In this document: positions 14,902 to 22,667 of the stretch, in pieces
Layout: each line of letters begins with the position of its first letter
Position numbering within the stretch: the stretch's first letter is position 1
Source: Nocardioides sp.
GTDB lineage: Bacteria; Actinomycetota; Actinomycetes; Propionibacteriales; Nocardioidaceae
DNA: 43,493 nt
Assembly (NCBI GenBank): GCA_025924815.1
Contig: JAICHQ010000016.1
Coordinates: 1-43,493 of the forward strand
Direction: 5' to 3'
The notes under the pieces: model-generated
Told to the model about the DNA's origin: nothing
The model's database searches: none
The model's input: the letters and a program-made list of their open reading frames with translations, nothing else
Position numbers and translations under genes: made by a program

Positions 14902-16484
14902 CGATCACAGCGGCGGCTGCCGACTCTGCCATCCCGCGTGATGCCGGGGGACAGAGCGCGATCTCCGCCCGCACCAGGCGCGTCTTCTTGCTGACGCTGC
15001 TTGCCAGTATCTTGGTCGAGACCGCGTGGATGCTGGCTGTGCCACCCTTCGTTGGGATGGACGAGAACCAGCACGCCACGAAGGCCGCGGCTGTCGCTCG
15101 CGGCGACTGGAATCCTCGGCACCGCCTCGCTGGCGCGTATGGCGGTGTCGTGCAGGCGCCCGCCAGCCTCGTGGAGGCTGCACGGCCCGAATGCGAGGGT
15201 CGGAACACGACGGACCGGTTCAACTGCCAGCCGATCACCCACCTCGGAAATGACATGGTGACGGTTACCAGCCTCGCGGCATCGTACAACCCGCTGTTCT
15301 ATGCCGTTGTCGGCACGGCGGGACGACCTTTCACGGGCATCGGTTCGCTGTACGCGATGCGTGCATGTGCCGGACTCCTCTGCGCGATAATGATCGCGCT
15401 CGCTAGCGCCATCGTGAGCCGTTGGGCGACTACGCGGACACCCCTCGTCGCCCTGCAGATTGGCGCCGTTCCGGTGCTGTGGTATTCGACCAGTATCCTG
15501 GCGCCGAACGGGCTCGAAATGTGCTGTGGCCTAGCGGTTTGGTCAGCGCTCCTCGGAGTGGTACGCAGCCATGGCCATCCGGATCGCATGACAATTGTGG
15601 TTGGCACCACGGCAGCTTGTGTCATGTCTTTGATCCGCGGCGCCGGGCCCTTCTGGTTGACGCTAATCCTCTTCGCGATTTTCGTCATGGCACCTTCCTC
15701 GACGACTCGGCAAGTTTTCCGATCAAAGTGGGCGAGGTGGAGTGGCCTGGCTGTCGCGCTCTCCATCGTGGGTGCAGGCGCCTGGACCCTTGCCTCTTGG
15801 ACCAGTGTTCCCCCGCCCCCGGCCCCGCATCCAGGCTCTCCAATCGCGGCCACGATCACAGGACTGCCTCTCTGGGCGATCGGGTCCTACGCCGTCTACC
15901 CAGGACCGTGGGAGACTGCGCCTATTGCGGTTTACATGATCGGGATCGTCGTTTGGGGTGCGTTCTTGGGGTCCGCACTGCTGCGAGCACGACGCGCTAT
16001 CTGGGTCAGCACTGGGTTTGTTGCATTGGTTTCTGCGCTCATACCGGTCGTCCTGACGATGGCTACGTATCACCGGATCGGCCTGTTTTGGCAGGGTCGG
16101 TACGCGTTGCCTTTCGTAGTAGGAATTTCGCTCATGCTCGGCTATGCGCTCGACGAACGATGCGTCCGTGTGCCAATCTGGCTCAGCGCGCCCGTACTCG
16201 CTGGCTCGTCGTTGGCGATCCTCATAAGTCTTACAGCTATTGTCCATAATTATCTGCCCTACCGTTCGACCTTGCAAGGATGGTTCGTGCCCAGTGGCGT
16301 CATGCTGACAATCTTGATATTCGCGAGTGCTGGGTTAAGCCTCCTCGTTATCAGACAAGGGTCCAACGTGCTCATTGACGGAAATTCGGCTTCCGATAGG
16401 GTATCTCGCCGTACCACCGCTGTAGGACGTGAACATCACGTCTCCGATGATGCGCGACTGTCAACGGTTCCCAATGACCCGTGA
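14898..16484 (+). CDS. DUF2142 family polytopic membrane protein (copy 1)
   Basis: 528 residues and about 11-12 membrane helices. The N-terminus VETAWMLAVPPFVGMDENQHATKAAAVARGDW carries the DUF2142 signature (PPF.G.DE..H), which is also present in the minus-strand gene at 18131-19588. DUF2142 proteins occur in cell-surface polysaccharide loci and resemble GT-C membrane proteins, but the reaction is not established. The ATG overlaps the preceding stop (ATGA). The second half and the next gene are visibly lower in GC than the rest of the window, consistent with horizontal acquisition. Confidence 0.85.
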   Translation: MTITAAAADSAIPRDAGGQSAISARTRRVFLLTLLASILVETAWMLAVPPFVGMDENQHATKAAAVARGDWNPRHRLAGAYGGVVQAPASLVEAARPECEGRNTTDRFNCQPITHLGNDMVTVTSLAASYNPLFYAVVGTAGRPFTGIGSLYAMRACAGLLCAIMIALASAIVSRWATTRTPLVALQIGAVPVLWYSTSILAPNGLEMCCGLAVWSALLGVVRSHGHPDRMTIVVGTTAACVMSLIRGAGPFWLTLILFAIFVMAPSSTTRQVFRSKWARWSGLAVALSIVGAGAWTLASWTSVPPPPAPHPGSPIAATITGLPLWAIGSYAVYPGPWETAPIAVYMIGIVVWGAFLGSALLRARRAIWVSTGFVALVSALIPVVLTMATYHRIGLFWQGRYALPFVVGISLMLGYALDERCVRVPIWLSAPVLAGSSLAILISLTAIVHNYLPYRSTLQGWFVPSGVMLTILIFASAGLSLLVIRQGSNVLIDGNSASDRVSRRTTAVGREHHVSDDARLSTVPNDP

Positions 16485-16509
16485 GGGTCCCTAGGGCAGG
16501 ATATTCCTG

Positions 16510-17268
16510 GTGAACGTAGATCGTCCCTCCTACCACGACTTCACGAGCATGGCCGGTCCGGAACGATTCCAGCTCGCTGAGGCATTCGCTCGGCAGATCA
16601 TGGCCACGACCGCTCCATGGCTCTCCGGACCCGCGGAAGACCTAGACGTCCTTGATCTCGGATCTGGCTACGGCGACACGGCCGCCGAGTTGGCCAAGCA
16701 TTTCCGCTGGGTGGAGGGCATCGAGCCGACTTCACGTCTCGTTAAGACTGCACGAGCCACCCATCACCTAGACAACGTCCGTTTCCGCCAGGGGGGCGTC
16801 GAGGACCTTGATGATGTGGAGAAGTTCGACCTCGTGGTGCTGGACAACGTATACGAACACCTGCCAGACCACGCGACGGGTCTCACGCGAATTGCTCACG
16901 CCTTGCGCCCAGGCGGAGTTCTCTACCTACTGACACCAAACCGACTCTGGCCGATAGAAGCTCATTACCGACTTCCCTTCCTAGCCTGGCTTCCCTTGCC
17001 ACTCGCCCATCGCTATTTGCGCATTACTCGTCGAGGCAAAGATTATACAGACGCTTCCTACGCACCGACCTCGTGGTCGCTGGCTCGTGAACTCGACAAG
17101 GTTGGTTTCGAGTGGAGATTCGTACTCCCCGGGGATCCATATGCAGTACGCATGGGGGGGCCACACTATCAATTGGGAATGGCCATGCTGCGACGGTGGC
17201 CCCAGTTATGGGCCATTTCCAAGTCACTGCTCGTGGTCGCCGTGAAGCCCGACGTACCGGCTGGCTAG
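16510..17268 (+). CDS. Class I SAM-dependent methyltransferase
   Basis: 252 residues from a GTG preceded by AGGATA. Motif I LDVLDLGSGYGDTAAEL (about 47-63), an acidic residue after VEGIEP, and the motif IV/post-motif region FDLVVLDNVYEHLPDH identify a Rossmann-fold methyltransferase of the Methyltransf_11/23 type. The C-terminal part has a hydrophobic stretch YRLPFLAWLPLPLAHRYL that may touch the membrane. In this neighbourhood a role in modifying a glycan or lipid carrier is plausible. Its TAG stop shares the palindromic CTAG at 17265-17268 with the convergent glycosyltransferase gene. Base composition is lower in GC than neighbours. Confidence 0.9.
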   Translation: MNVDRPSYHDFTSMAGPERFQLAEAFARQIMATTAPWLSGPAEDLDVLDLGSGYGDTAAELAKHFRWVEGIEPTSRLVKTARATHHLDNVRFRQGGVEDLDDVEKFDLVVLDNVYEHLPDHATGLTRIAHALRPGGVLYLLTPNRLWPIEAHYRLPFLAWLPLPLAHRYLRITRRGKDYTDASYAPTSWSLARELDKVGFEWRFVLPGDPYAVRMGGPHYQLGMAMLRRWPQLWAISKSLLVVAVKPDVPAG

Positions 17269-18134
17269 CTAGCTGGCGCTCCGAGGTCAGGACTTTCCTC
17301 CATGTGTTGACGGGATTCCAGGAACACATGACCATAGGCTCGATGGCGCAGGTCCAGAGGCAGAATCCGATATCCCGCACGAACCATGAGGTTCGTCGGT
17401 ATCTGCCACCATGGGATCAAGCCGTACTGATAAAGGTTGCATTGCAACTGAGCTTCGGCTCTGAACCAATCACCTGCGCGCCGCCGGCGTTGCGACGGAC
17501 CTCCGCCTCGGAACCGCACCAGCACTTCGTCGAGGTTTCCTATCGGTGCATCGGCAGCGGCGAACCTGGCGCACAAGTCGTAGTCCTCGAGATAGGGCAG
17601 ATGTCGGTAGCCGCCGACACTCAATGCGCGCCGACGGCTCATCAACACACTCGGATGATTGAAAGCATTGCGTGTGCGCAACTGCTGTCGTAGAGCGTCG
17701 TTCCCAGATGCGAACCGCCGCACACCCAGCACCGTGTCATCGTCGGTGTCGAACTCCTCGACCGCCGTCCCGATCAGGTCGAGCCCACGTTGACGCGCCG
17801 CGACCAATTGACGCTCCAACCGCTCTGGGAGGGAGATGTCGTCGGCATCGACGACGGCCACCCAATCAGCAGTAGCCGCCTCGAGTGCCACCTGTCGGGC
17901 AGGCCCCGAGCCGGATTGCTGAGGCAGCCTCAGGAGCGTCATTGGCAACTGGTCGCTCAGTTCGGCGATGACTGACTCCAGTCTCTCCGTGAGCGCACCG
18001 TCGGCGACCACGAGCACCTCGCGTGGAGCCAGCGTTTGCGAAATGACGGCGGACAGGGCTTCGCGCAGATGCGCGGGATCGACGGCGGCGTACACCGCCG
18101 TAATGGTCGCAATGCTGGCGTGCGTGTCGGTCAT
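17265..18134 (-). CDS. Family 2 glycosyltransferase
   Basis: 289 residues. The GT-A fold is indicated by ASIATITAVYAAVD at the N-terminus, then EVLVVADGA, and DWVAVVDADDISLPERLERQ with the metal-binding DAD motif; a GxGGGPSQRR segment lies near the C-terminus. It probably transfers an activated sugar in the cytoplasm during assembly of a surface glycan. The ATG at 18134 overlaps the stop of the DUF2142 gene (ATGA), so translation is coupled. A longer upstream frame exists but runs through that gene. The stop codon overlaps the methyltransferase stop. Confidence 0.92.
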   Translation of the reverse strand: MTDTHASIATITAVYAAVDPAHLREALSAVISQTLAPREVLVVADGALTERLESVIAELSDQLPMTLLRLPQQSGSGPARQVALEAATADWVAVVDADDISLPERLERQLVAARQRGLDLIGTAVEEFDTDDDTVLGVRRFASGNDALRQQLRTRNAFNHPSVLMSRRRALSVGGYRHLPYLEDYDLCARFAAADAPIGNLDEVLVRFRGGGPSQRRRRAGDWFRAEAQLQCNLYQYGLIPWWQIPTNLMVRAGYRILPLDLRHRAYGHVFLESRQHMEESPDLGAPAS

Positions 18135-19588
18135 GTCAAGGATGGCTCCGGCTGGTCCACCCGTGCCGTCGCACGGTCTCGTAACAGGGGCCACACCACG
18201 GCACAGGCGACGAGCATGACGACGACGAGTACCACGCCCGGCGGATGCCACCAGGAAGGGTCCGTGTATGACTCCACGCGTCGCAGTTCCAGCTGCTGGA
18301 CGTGGTAAACGCAGGCCGCGTGCGCGATCACCAAGAAGATTCCGGACAGCGCGATCAACCGCCTGCCCTCGGTCGGAGCAAATGCCACGTCGTCCAGAAA
18401 CAGGCCGCAGAGCGGCAGGATGCCTATCACGAAGGGGACCTCGTAGCGGCCCTGCCAGATCGCGCCCGCGCTTGGCATGAAGACCAACGAGAGCACCACC
18501 GGCACGAGCAGTGAGGTGATGCCGATCCACAGAACGGATCGACGAACGCGGGCGGTCGCCCCCCGTCGCCAGGCCGCCGCGAGCATCAGCAGGATCACGA
18601 AGAAGACCAACGGGTAGATCCCCAACGGGGCCGGCTCATCCCGCCAGGGGAAGGCACCCACCATCTGCATCGTGTACACGGGAAGGTTGAAAGCGAGAAG
18701 CCACTTCTTGCGATCCGCGTCGGGCTGCACGCCCGTGGCGTGGCTGGCAATCGCTTGCCACGCCGCCCACCAGCAGACGCCGACGACTGTCACAGCCGCG
18801 ATCGTCCCGAGGACTCGGCGGTGGCGTCGCAGTATGGCCCATGCCTGCCTCCATCCGATCGTTGCGGCAACGGCGACAACGATCAGGACGACCCACATCG
18901 GTCCCAGCAGTCGGATGAAGGTCAGTGGAAAAACGACGATGCCGGACACGACGAGCAGGCGCCGCTGCAGTCGAGTGTCCTCGTTGTTGCGTACGGCAGC
19001 CAGAAGCGCTGCCCACAAGACGAAAGCAAGGCCCATCTCGACACCGTTCGGCGAGGGCATGGCTCCACTGAACAGGACCTCCGGTGTGATCGTTGCCAGC
19101 ACACCGAGATTCGTCCAACGGCCGGTACCAGCGAAGGCCATGACTCCGACACCCAGGGCCAGGAGGAGGGCGCACAGCATGGCGCCGGCGACTCTCATCG
19201 CGTAGTCGGCGGCAGCGCCGTGGAACGGCTTGGCCACGGTGCCGACATAGAGATAGAAAAGCGGGTCATACGCTCCGGCGGAGGTCGCGACAAGCGAGCG
19301 GTCCCCCGACGTCTCGACGGCGTGGCAGTTGTCGTGGCCGACGTAGACGAGCGCCGTGCACTGCTTCTGGGCGGCAGTCACGATGTCCGTCGGAACCCAC
19401 ACCAGGACGCCGCGTCCGTGCGCCGCTCCCTGGGACAGGTGGAACTGCCCGCTGGCGACGCCCGCAGCCCGGTACGCGTGGTCGACCTCGTCACTTCCGC
19501 GGAACGGAGGAACTGTGATGATCCAGACGGCCTCGGCGATGAGCACGGCCAGTAGTGCAATCACGCCGCGACGGACCGCCAGGCTCAC
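18131..19588 (-). CDS. DUF2142 family polytopic membrane protein (copy 2)
   Basis: 485 residues with about 11 membrane helices. The N-terminus AEAVWIITVPPFRGSDEVDHAYRAAGVASGQF matches the DUF2142 signature also seen in the plus-strand gene at 14898. Shared later segments such as MPSPNGVEMGL (APNGLEMCCGL in copy 1) and IWQGRYEVPFVIGI (FWQGRYALPFVVGI) confirm that they are paralogues. The GTG start overlaps the stop of the DUF2304 gene, and the stop overlaps the GT2 start. Function in surface-glycan assembly is inferred from context only. Confidence 0.87.
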   Translation of the reverse strand: MSLAVRRGVIALLAVLIAEAVWIITVPPFRGSDEVDHAYRAAGVASGQFHLSQGAAHGRGVLVWVPTDIVTAAQKQCTALVYVGHDNCHAVETSGDRSLVATSAGAYDPLFYLYVGTVAKPFHGAAADYAMRVAGAMLCALLLALGVGVMAFAGTGRWTNLGVLATITPEVLFSGAMPSPNGVEMGLAFVLWAALLAAVRNNEDTRLQRRLLVVSGIVVFPLTFIRLLGPMWVVLIVVAVAATIGWRQAWAILRRHRRVLGTIAAVTVVGVCWWAAWQAIASHATGVQPDADRKKWLLAFNLPVYTMQMVGAFPWRDEPAPLGIYPLVFFVILLMLAAAWRRGATARVRRSVLWIGITSLLVPVVLSLVFMPSAGAIWQGRYEVPFVIGILPLCGLFLDDVAFAPTEGRRLIALSGIFLVIAHAACVYHVQQLELRRVESYTDPSWWHPPGVVLVVVMLVACAVVWPLLRDRATARVDQPEPSLT

Positions 19589-19983
19589 GACGCTTCCTTG
19601 GAGCGGCTCCCGTGGGTGACGTCTGATCCCGCCTCCGGGTGTCCTTCCTCACCTCGAGCCTCACGAATGGCAAGGGTCCGCGCCAGCGTCACGTACTTGC
19701 GTTCGAGGTCAGCGAGGCGGCGGAACAACACGACCGAAACGAGCATGAACGTGACCGTCACGAGGTAGAGCAGAAGATCAGCACCGCGGCCGACACCGAC
19801 CTTGTTGGCGACCCAGGTCAGGGCGTTCGGGAAGACCACGCTGAACGCGGCCGCAGCCAACGCCAGACACACGAACCCCCGCCAGACGACCCGGTGGAAG
19901 GCGCGCCTGCTTCCCCGCACGGCGTAGTAGCCGACAAGGACGATGGCCGCGAGCAGCAGGAACTTGATCATGGGCTGAGTCAT
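19585..19983 (-). CDS. DUF2304 family small membrane protein
   Basis: 132 residues with three membrane segments (about 6-22, 34-52, 66-86) and a charged C-terminal tail whose start (FRRLADLERKYVTLARTLAIRE) looks helical or coiled coil. DUF2304 proteins are commonly encoded next to dolichol-phosphate-mannose-synthase-like GT2 genes. Here the gene heads an operon with DUF2142 and GT2, joined by GTGA and ATGA overlaps. It may anchor or organise the glycosyltransferase at the membrane; no enzymatic residues are visible. Confidence 0.85.
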   Translation of the reverse strand: MTQPMIKFLLLAAIVLVGYYAVRGSRRAFHRVVWRGFVCLALAAAAFSVVFPNALTWVANKVGVGRGADLLLYLVTVTFMLVSVVLFRRLADLERKYVTLARTLAIREARGEEGHPEAGSDVTHGSRSKEAS

Positions 19984-20056
19984 GGTCCTCGGCTTGGGAG
20001 AGGTTCCCGATCAGGCTAAGGTGCGGCTGCCCTGGAACGTGGGAGAACGTAAAATC

Positions 20057-21274
20057 TCAGCGCAGCAGATCGCGGACGACCGCGTCGGCGAGGAGGCGGC
20101 CCTCGCGGGTGAGCACGAGGCGCTCGGCGGCGAGCTCGACCAGGTCGCGGGCGACGAGGTCGGCGACGGCGGCGCGGCCGTGGGCGTCGAGGGTAAGGAC
20201 GGGGAGCCCGTCGCGCAGGCGGATCTCGAGGAGCACCCGCTCGACGCGACGGGTCTCGGCGTCGAGGACCTCGCGGGCGGCGGCGGGGCTGGTCGCGGCG
20301 GCCAGGCGGTCGGCGTACGCCGCGGGGTGCTTGACGTTCCACCAGCGGACGCCCCCGACGTGGCTGTGAGCGCCGGGGCCGACGCCCCACCAATGGCCGC
20401 CGGTCCAGTAGAGCTCGTTGTGGCGGCACCGGGTGGCCTCGTCGCGTGACCAGTTGGAGACCTCGTACCACTTCAGGCCGGCCTCGGCGAGCTGCTGGTC
20501 GGCCAGGAGGTACTTGTCGGCGAGGTCGTCGTCGTCGGTCATCGGCAGCTCGCCGCGGGAGATGCGCCGGGCCAGGGCGGTGCCGGGCTCGACGATGAGG
20601 GAGTACGCCGACAGGTGGTCGGGGTGGCAGGCCAGGGCCACCTCCAGCGAGGTCGCCCAGTCGTCGAGCGACTCCCCCGGCGTGCCGTAGATCAGGTCGA
20701 GGCTCACCTCGTCGAAGCCAGCCGCCCGCGACCACTCGACGACGGCCGGCACGCGCAGTGGGTCGTGGGTGCGGTCGAGGGTGTGGAGCACGTGGTCGAC
20801 CGCCGACTGCATCCCGAAGCTGACCCTGGTGAAGCCGGACTCGCGGAGGGCCTCGAGGTCCCAGGCGGCCACGCTGTCGGGGTTGGCCTCGGTCGTCACC
20901 TCCGCGTCCCGTGAGAGCCCGAACTCGGCGGCGATCGCCGCCAGCACGGCCGCGAGGTCGGCGGCGGGCAGGAGGGTCGGCGTACCGCCCCCGAAGAACA
21001 CGGTGTCCACCGCCAGGTCGCGGTCGCCGAGCACCCGGCGGGCCTGGCGGATCTCGGCGATCGCGGCCTCGGCGTACGTCGCGCGCGAGGCGCCGGGCTG
21101 GTCGCCGAGCTCGGCCGCGGTGTAGGTGTTGAAGTCGCAGTAGCCGCACCGCACGGTGCAGAACGGCACATGGACGTAGAACCCGAAGGGGCGCTGACCG
21201 ACCTCGGCCAGCGCACTCTCCGGCAGCGACCCGTCGGGCGGGGCCGGGTCGCCCGCAGGCAGCGAGGACGGCAC
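20057..21274 (-). CDS. hemW: Radical SAM heme chaperone HemW
   Basis: 405 residues. The radical SAM cluster motif is CTVRCGYCDF (C-x3-C-x2-C) within FGFYVHVPFCTVRCGYCDFN, followed by GGGTPTLL. The C-terminal HemW extension (HHNELYW-type region near ATRCRHNELYWTGGHWWGVGPGAHS) is present, distinguishing it from coproporphyrinogen dehydrogenase HemN. HemW inserts heme into target proteins. The GTG at 21274 gives the family-typical N-terminus MPSSLPAGDPAP and has GGATGAGG just upstream; a TTG at 21286 is less likely. Conserved actinobacterial order places hemW near lepA, but here about 13 kb of other genes separate them. Confidence 0.95.
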   Translation of the reverse strand: MPSSLPAGDPAPPDGSLPESALAEVGQRPFGFYVHVPFCTVRCGYCDFNTYTAAELGDQPGASRATYAEAAIAEIRQARRVLGDRDLAVDTVFFGGGTPTLLPAADLAAVLAAIAAEFGLSRDAEVTTEANPDSVAAWDLEALRESGFTRVSFGMQSAVDHVLHTLDRTHDPLRVPAVVEWSRAAGFDEVSLDLIYGTPGESLDDWATSLEVALACHPDHLSAYSLIVEPGTALARRISRGELPMTDDDDLADKYLLADQQLAEAGLKWYEVSNWSRDEATRCRHNELYWTGGHWWGVGPGAHSHVGGVRWWNVKHPAAYADRLAAATSPAAAREVLDAETRRVERVLLEIRLRDGLPVLTLDAHGRAAVADLVARDLVELAAERLVLTREGRLLADAVVRDLLR

Positions 21275-21379
21275 GGCCTCATCCAATCAGAGCCGTGGGA
21301 GCGGACCTGCCGTCCCCATGAACGGCATGACCGGGGTCCGGGCGTGTGGTCTCGACGAGCTCGGCCGACGGGCCCGGGG

Positions 21380-21550
21380 TCAGCGCTTGCGCTCGATGTC
21401 GAGGTCCAGCACGTGGCCCTCGACGTCGTCGCCCTCGCGGCGGGGGGTGTAGTCGACGTTGCCTTCGTCGTCCAGGGGCAGGAAGTGGCCCTCGACGTCG
21501 GTGGGGTCGGTCTCGTCCTTCAGGACGATCTCGTTGATGTTCTCGCTCAT
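21380..21550 (-). CDS. DVEGH-motif small acidic peptide, copy A
   Basis: 56 residues from an ATG with GGGAGAG 7 nt upstream. It is acidic and lacks a signal peptide or membrane segment. The motif DVEGH occurs at residues 18-22 (DVEGHFLPLDDEGN) and again at 42-46 (DVEGHVLDLDIERKR). The tail GHVLDLDIERKR is identical to that of copy B, 89 bp upstream, and the motif recurs in the peptide at 36419-36619. A perfect 28-bp palindrome containing TGTCA-N6-TGACA lies 70 bp upstream. I do not know a function. A secreted or processed peptide, a RiPP-like precursor or a disordered metal-binding protein are possibilities; no RiPP maturase is adjacent. Confidence 0.8.
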   Translation of the reverse strand: MSENINEIVLKDETDPTDVEGHFLPLDDEGNVDYTPRREGDDVEGHVLDLDIERKR

Positions 21551-21606
21551 GATTCTGCTCTCCCTCGGTGATGCGTGTGACCACAGTGTGCGCCGCTCGG
21601 GACGCA

Positions 21607-21634
21607 CCGGTCTGTCACCGCGGTGACAGACCGG
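21607..21634. promoter_or_regulatory. 28-bp perfect palindrome with TGTCA-N6-TGACA core, candidate Crp-family operator
   Basis: The core is TGTCA (21613-21617), CCGCGG, TGACA (21624-21628), flanked by CCGGTC and GACCGG arms. It lies between the two DVEGH peptide genes, centred 70 bp upstream of the copy-A ATG. Half-site length and 6-bp spacing match the architecture of Crp/Fnr-family sites. The same core occurs upstream of the third DVEGH gene (36695-36710). Being a perfect palindrome it could instead, or also, act as a terminator for the gene above. Confidence 0.6.
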
Positions 21635-21639
21635 GAAGG

Positions 21640-21807
21640 TCAGCGCTTCCGCTCGATGTCGAGGTCGAGGACGTGGCCCGCCACGTCGTCGTCGTCGGTG
21701 ACCGCCGGCCGCCGCGAGTGCGGTACGGCGACCCGGCCCTCGTCGTCGATCGGCAGGAAGTGGCCCTCGACGTCGTCGGTCTCGGGCGTCTCGATGTGGT
21801 CGGTCAT
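21640..21807 (-). CDS. DVEGH-motif small acidic peptide, copy B
   Basis: 55 residues from an ATG preceded by a G-rich ribosome binding site (GGGGGGAA). DVEGH is at residues 12-16 (DDVEGHFLPIDDEGR) and a variant DVAGH at 41-45 (DDDDVAGHVLDLDIERKR). It shares its C-terminal 12 residues and the GHFLP-DDEG block with copy A, so the pair arose by tandem duplication and then diverged in the linker. It starts 33 nt after the end of the cyclase-type gene and may be co-transcribed with it. No signal peptide or cysteine is present. The function is unknown. Confidence 0.8.
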   Translation of the reverse strand: MTDHIETPETDDVEGHFLPIDDEGRVAVPHSRRPAVTDDDDVAGHVLDLDIERKR

Positions 21808-21840
21808 GGGTTCCCCCCCAGTCGCGGCGGTCGGTCGTGG

Positions 21841-22667
21841 CTACGAGCCGACCCGGTGGGCCGCAAGCGCCTGCTCGAGATCCTCGAGCCAGGCGACGGC
21901 GCCGAGGTCAGCGTACGCCGTACGGGCGGCCTCCAGGTGAGGTTGCGCGTCGGCGACTCGCCCGAGTCGCGTCAGCCACACGCCGTATCCGGCTCGGGCC
22001 CGGGCCGTGTGCACCGATGAGCCCCAGGTCGCGTAGTGGCCCAAGGCGTTGGTGAACGCTGCCTCGATGCTCTCGTCGGTCGCGTCCTCCAGGTCCCCGG
22101 CGAGCGCGTCCAGGAGCGCCCGATGACCGGCCAGACCGGCGGGCAGGCTGGAGCCGTCGTCGTCGACGATCCGCCGGAGCCGTTCGAACGCGTCGCCGTC
22201 GGCATGGCGAGCAGCTCGTGCAGCGCCGCACCGTAGAAGAGCGTGAAGTCCTCGTAGAGGCCACCCACCTCGTACGCCGCGCCGAGGGCGGAGATCATCA
22301 TCGCCACCGAGCGAGGGTCACCGAGGAACGCCAGGGCCACCGCGCGGGCGAGGTCCAGGTAGAACACACGGTCTCCTCGACCTCGGGCGTCGCGTCCACC
22401 AGCTCGTGGGGGTCGCGACCCTGGGCAGCGGAGATCATCGCCACCACCGCCGAGACGATCGCGTCGAACCCCGTGTCCAGCGACTCGGAGCCGACGAGCT
22501 CGAGGACCGTGTCCCAGTCCCCGGTCGCCCACCGGCCGATGGCCACATTGGCCAACGCGTTGCTCGTGGCGGACGCGATGCCGGCCCGCCGGGCAGTGGC
22601 CAGCGCCTCGTCGGCTATCCGAGCGGCGTGGATCGCGTCACGCTGCGCCAGGGCGGAGGCGAGGTTG
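21841..22667 (-). pseudogene. Frameshifted 3' portion of the cyclase/AAA/TPR gene
   Basis: The C-terminal TPR-like part of the gene at 22615-25323 continues here in three successive frames. Near 22668 reading moves to a frame encoding GNLASALAQRDAIHAARIAD. Near 22366 it moves to one encoding FYLDLARAVALAFLGDPRS. Near 22197 it moves to one encoding DAFERLRRIVDDDGSSLPAG, which runs to the stop at 21841. At each point one missing G in the sense strand (TTGG for TTGGG, GTGTG for GTGGTG, ACGGC for ACGGGC) would restore the reading. Repairing all three gives one frame of about 1161 residues. Either the gene is decaying or the sequence contains local errors. Confidence 0.8.

Noticed and set aside
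21380..21807. Calling the DVEGH peptides a defined RiPP class
   Set aside because: No lanthipeptide, cyclodehydratase, radical-SAM maturase or graspetide ligase gene is nearby; the only radical SAM gene is HemW, a housekeeping heme chaperone. The peptides are left as unknown.
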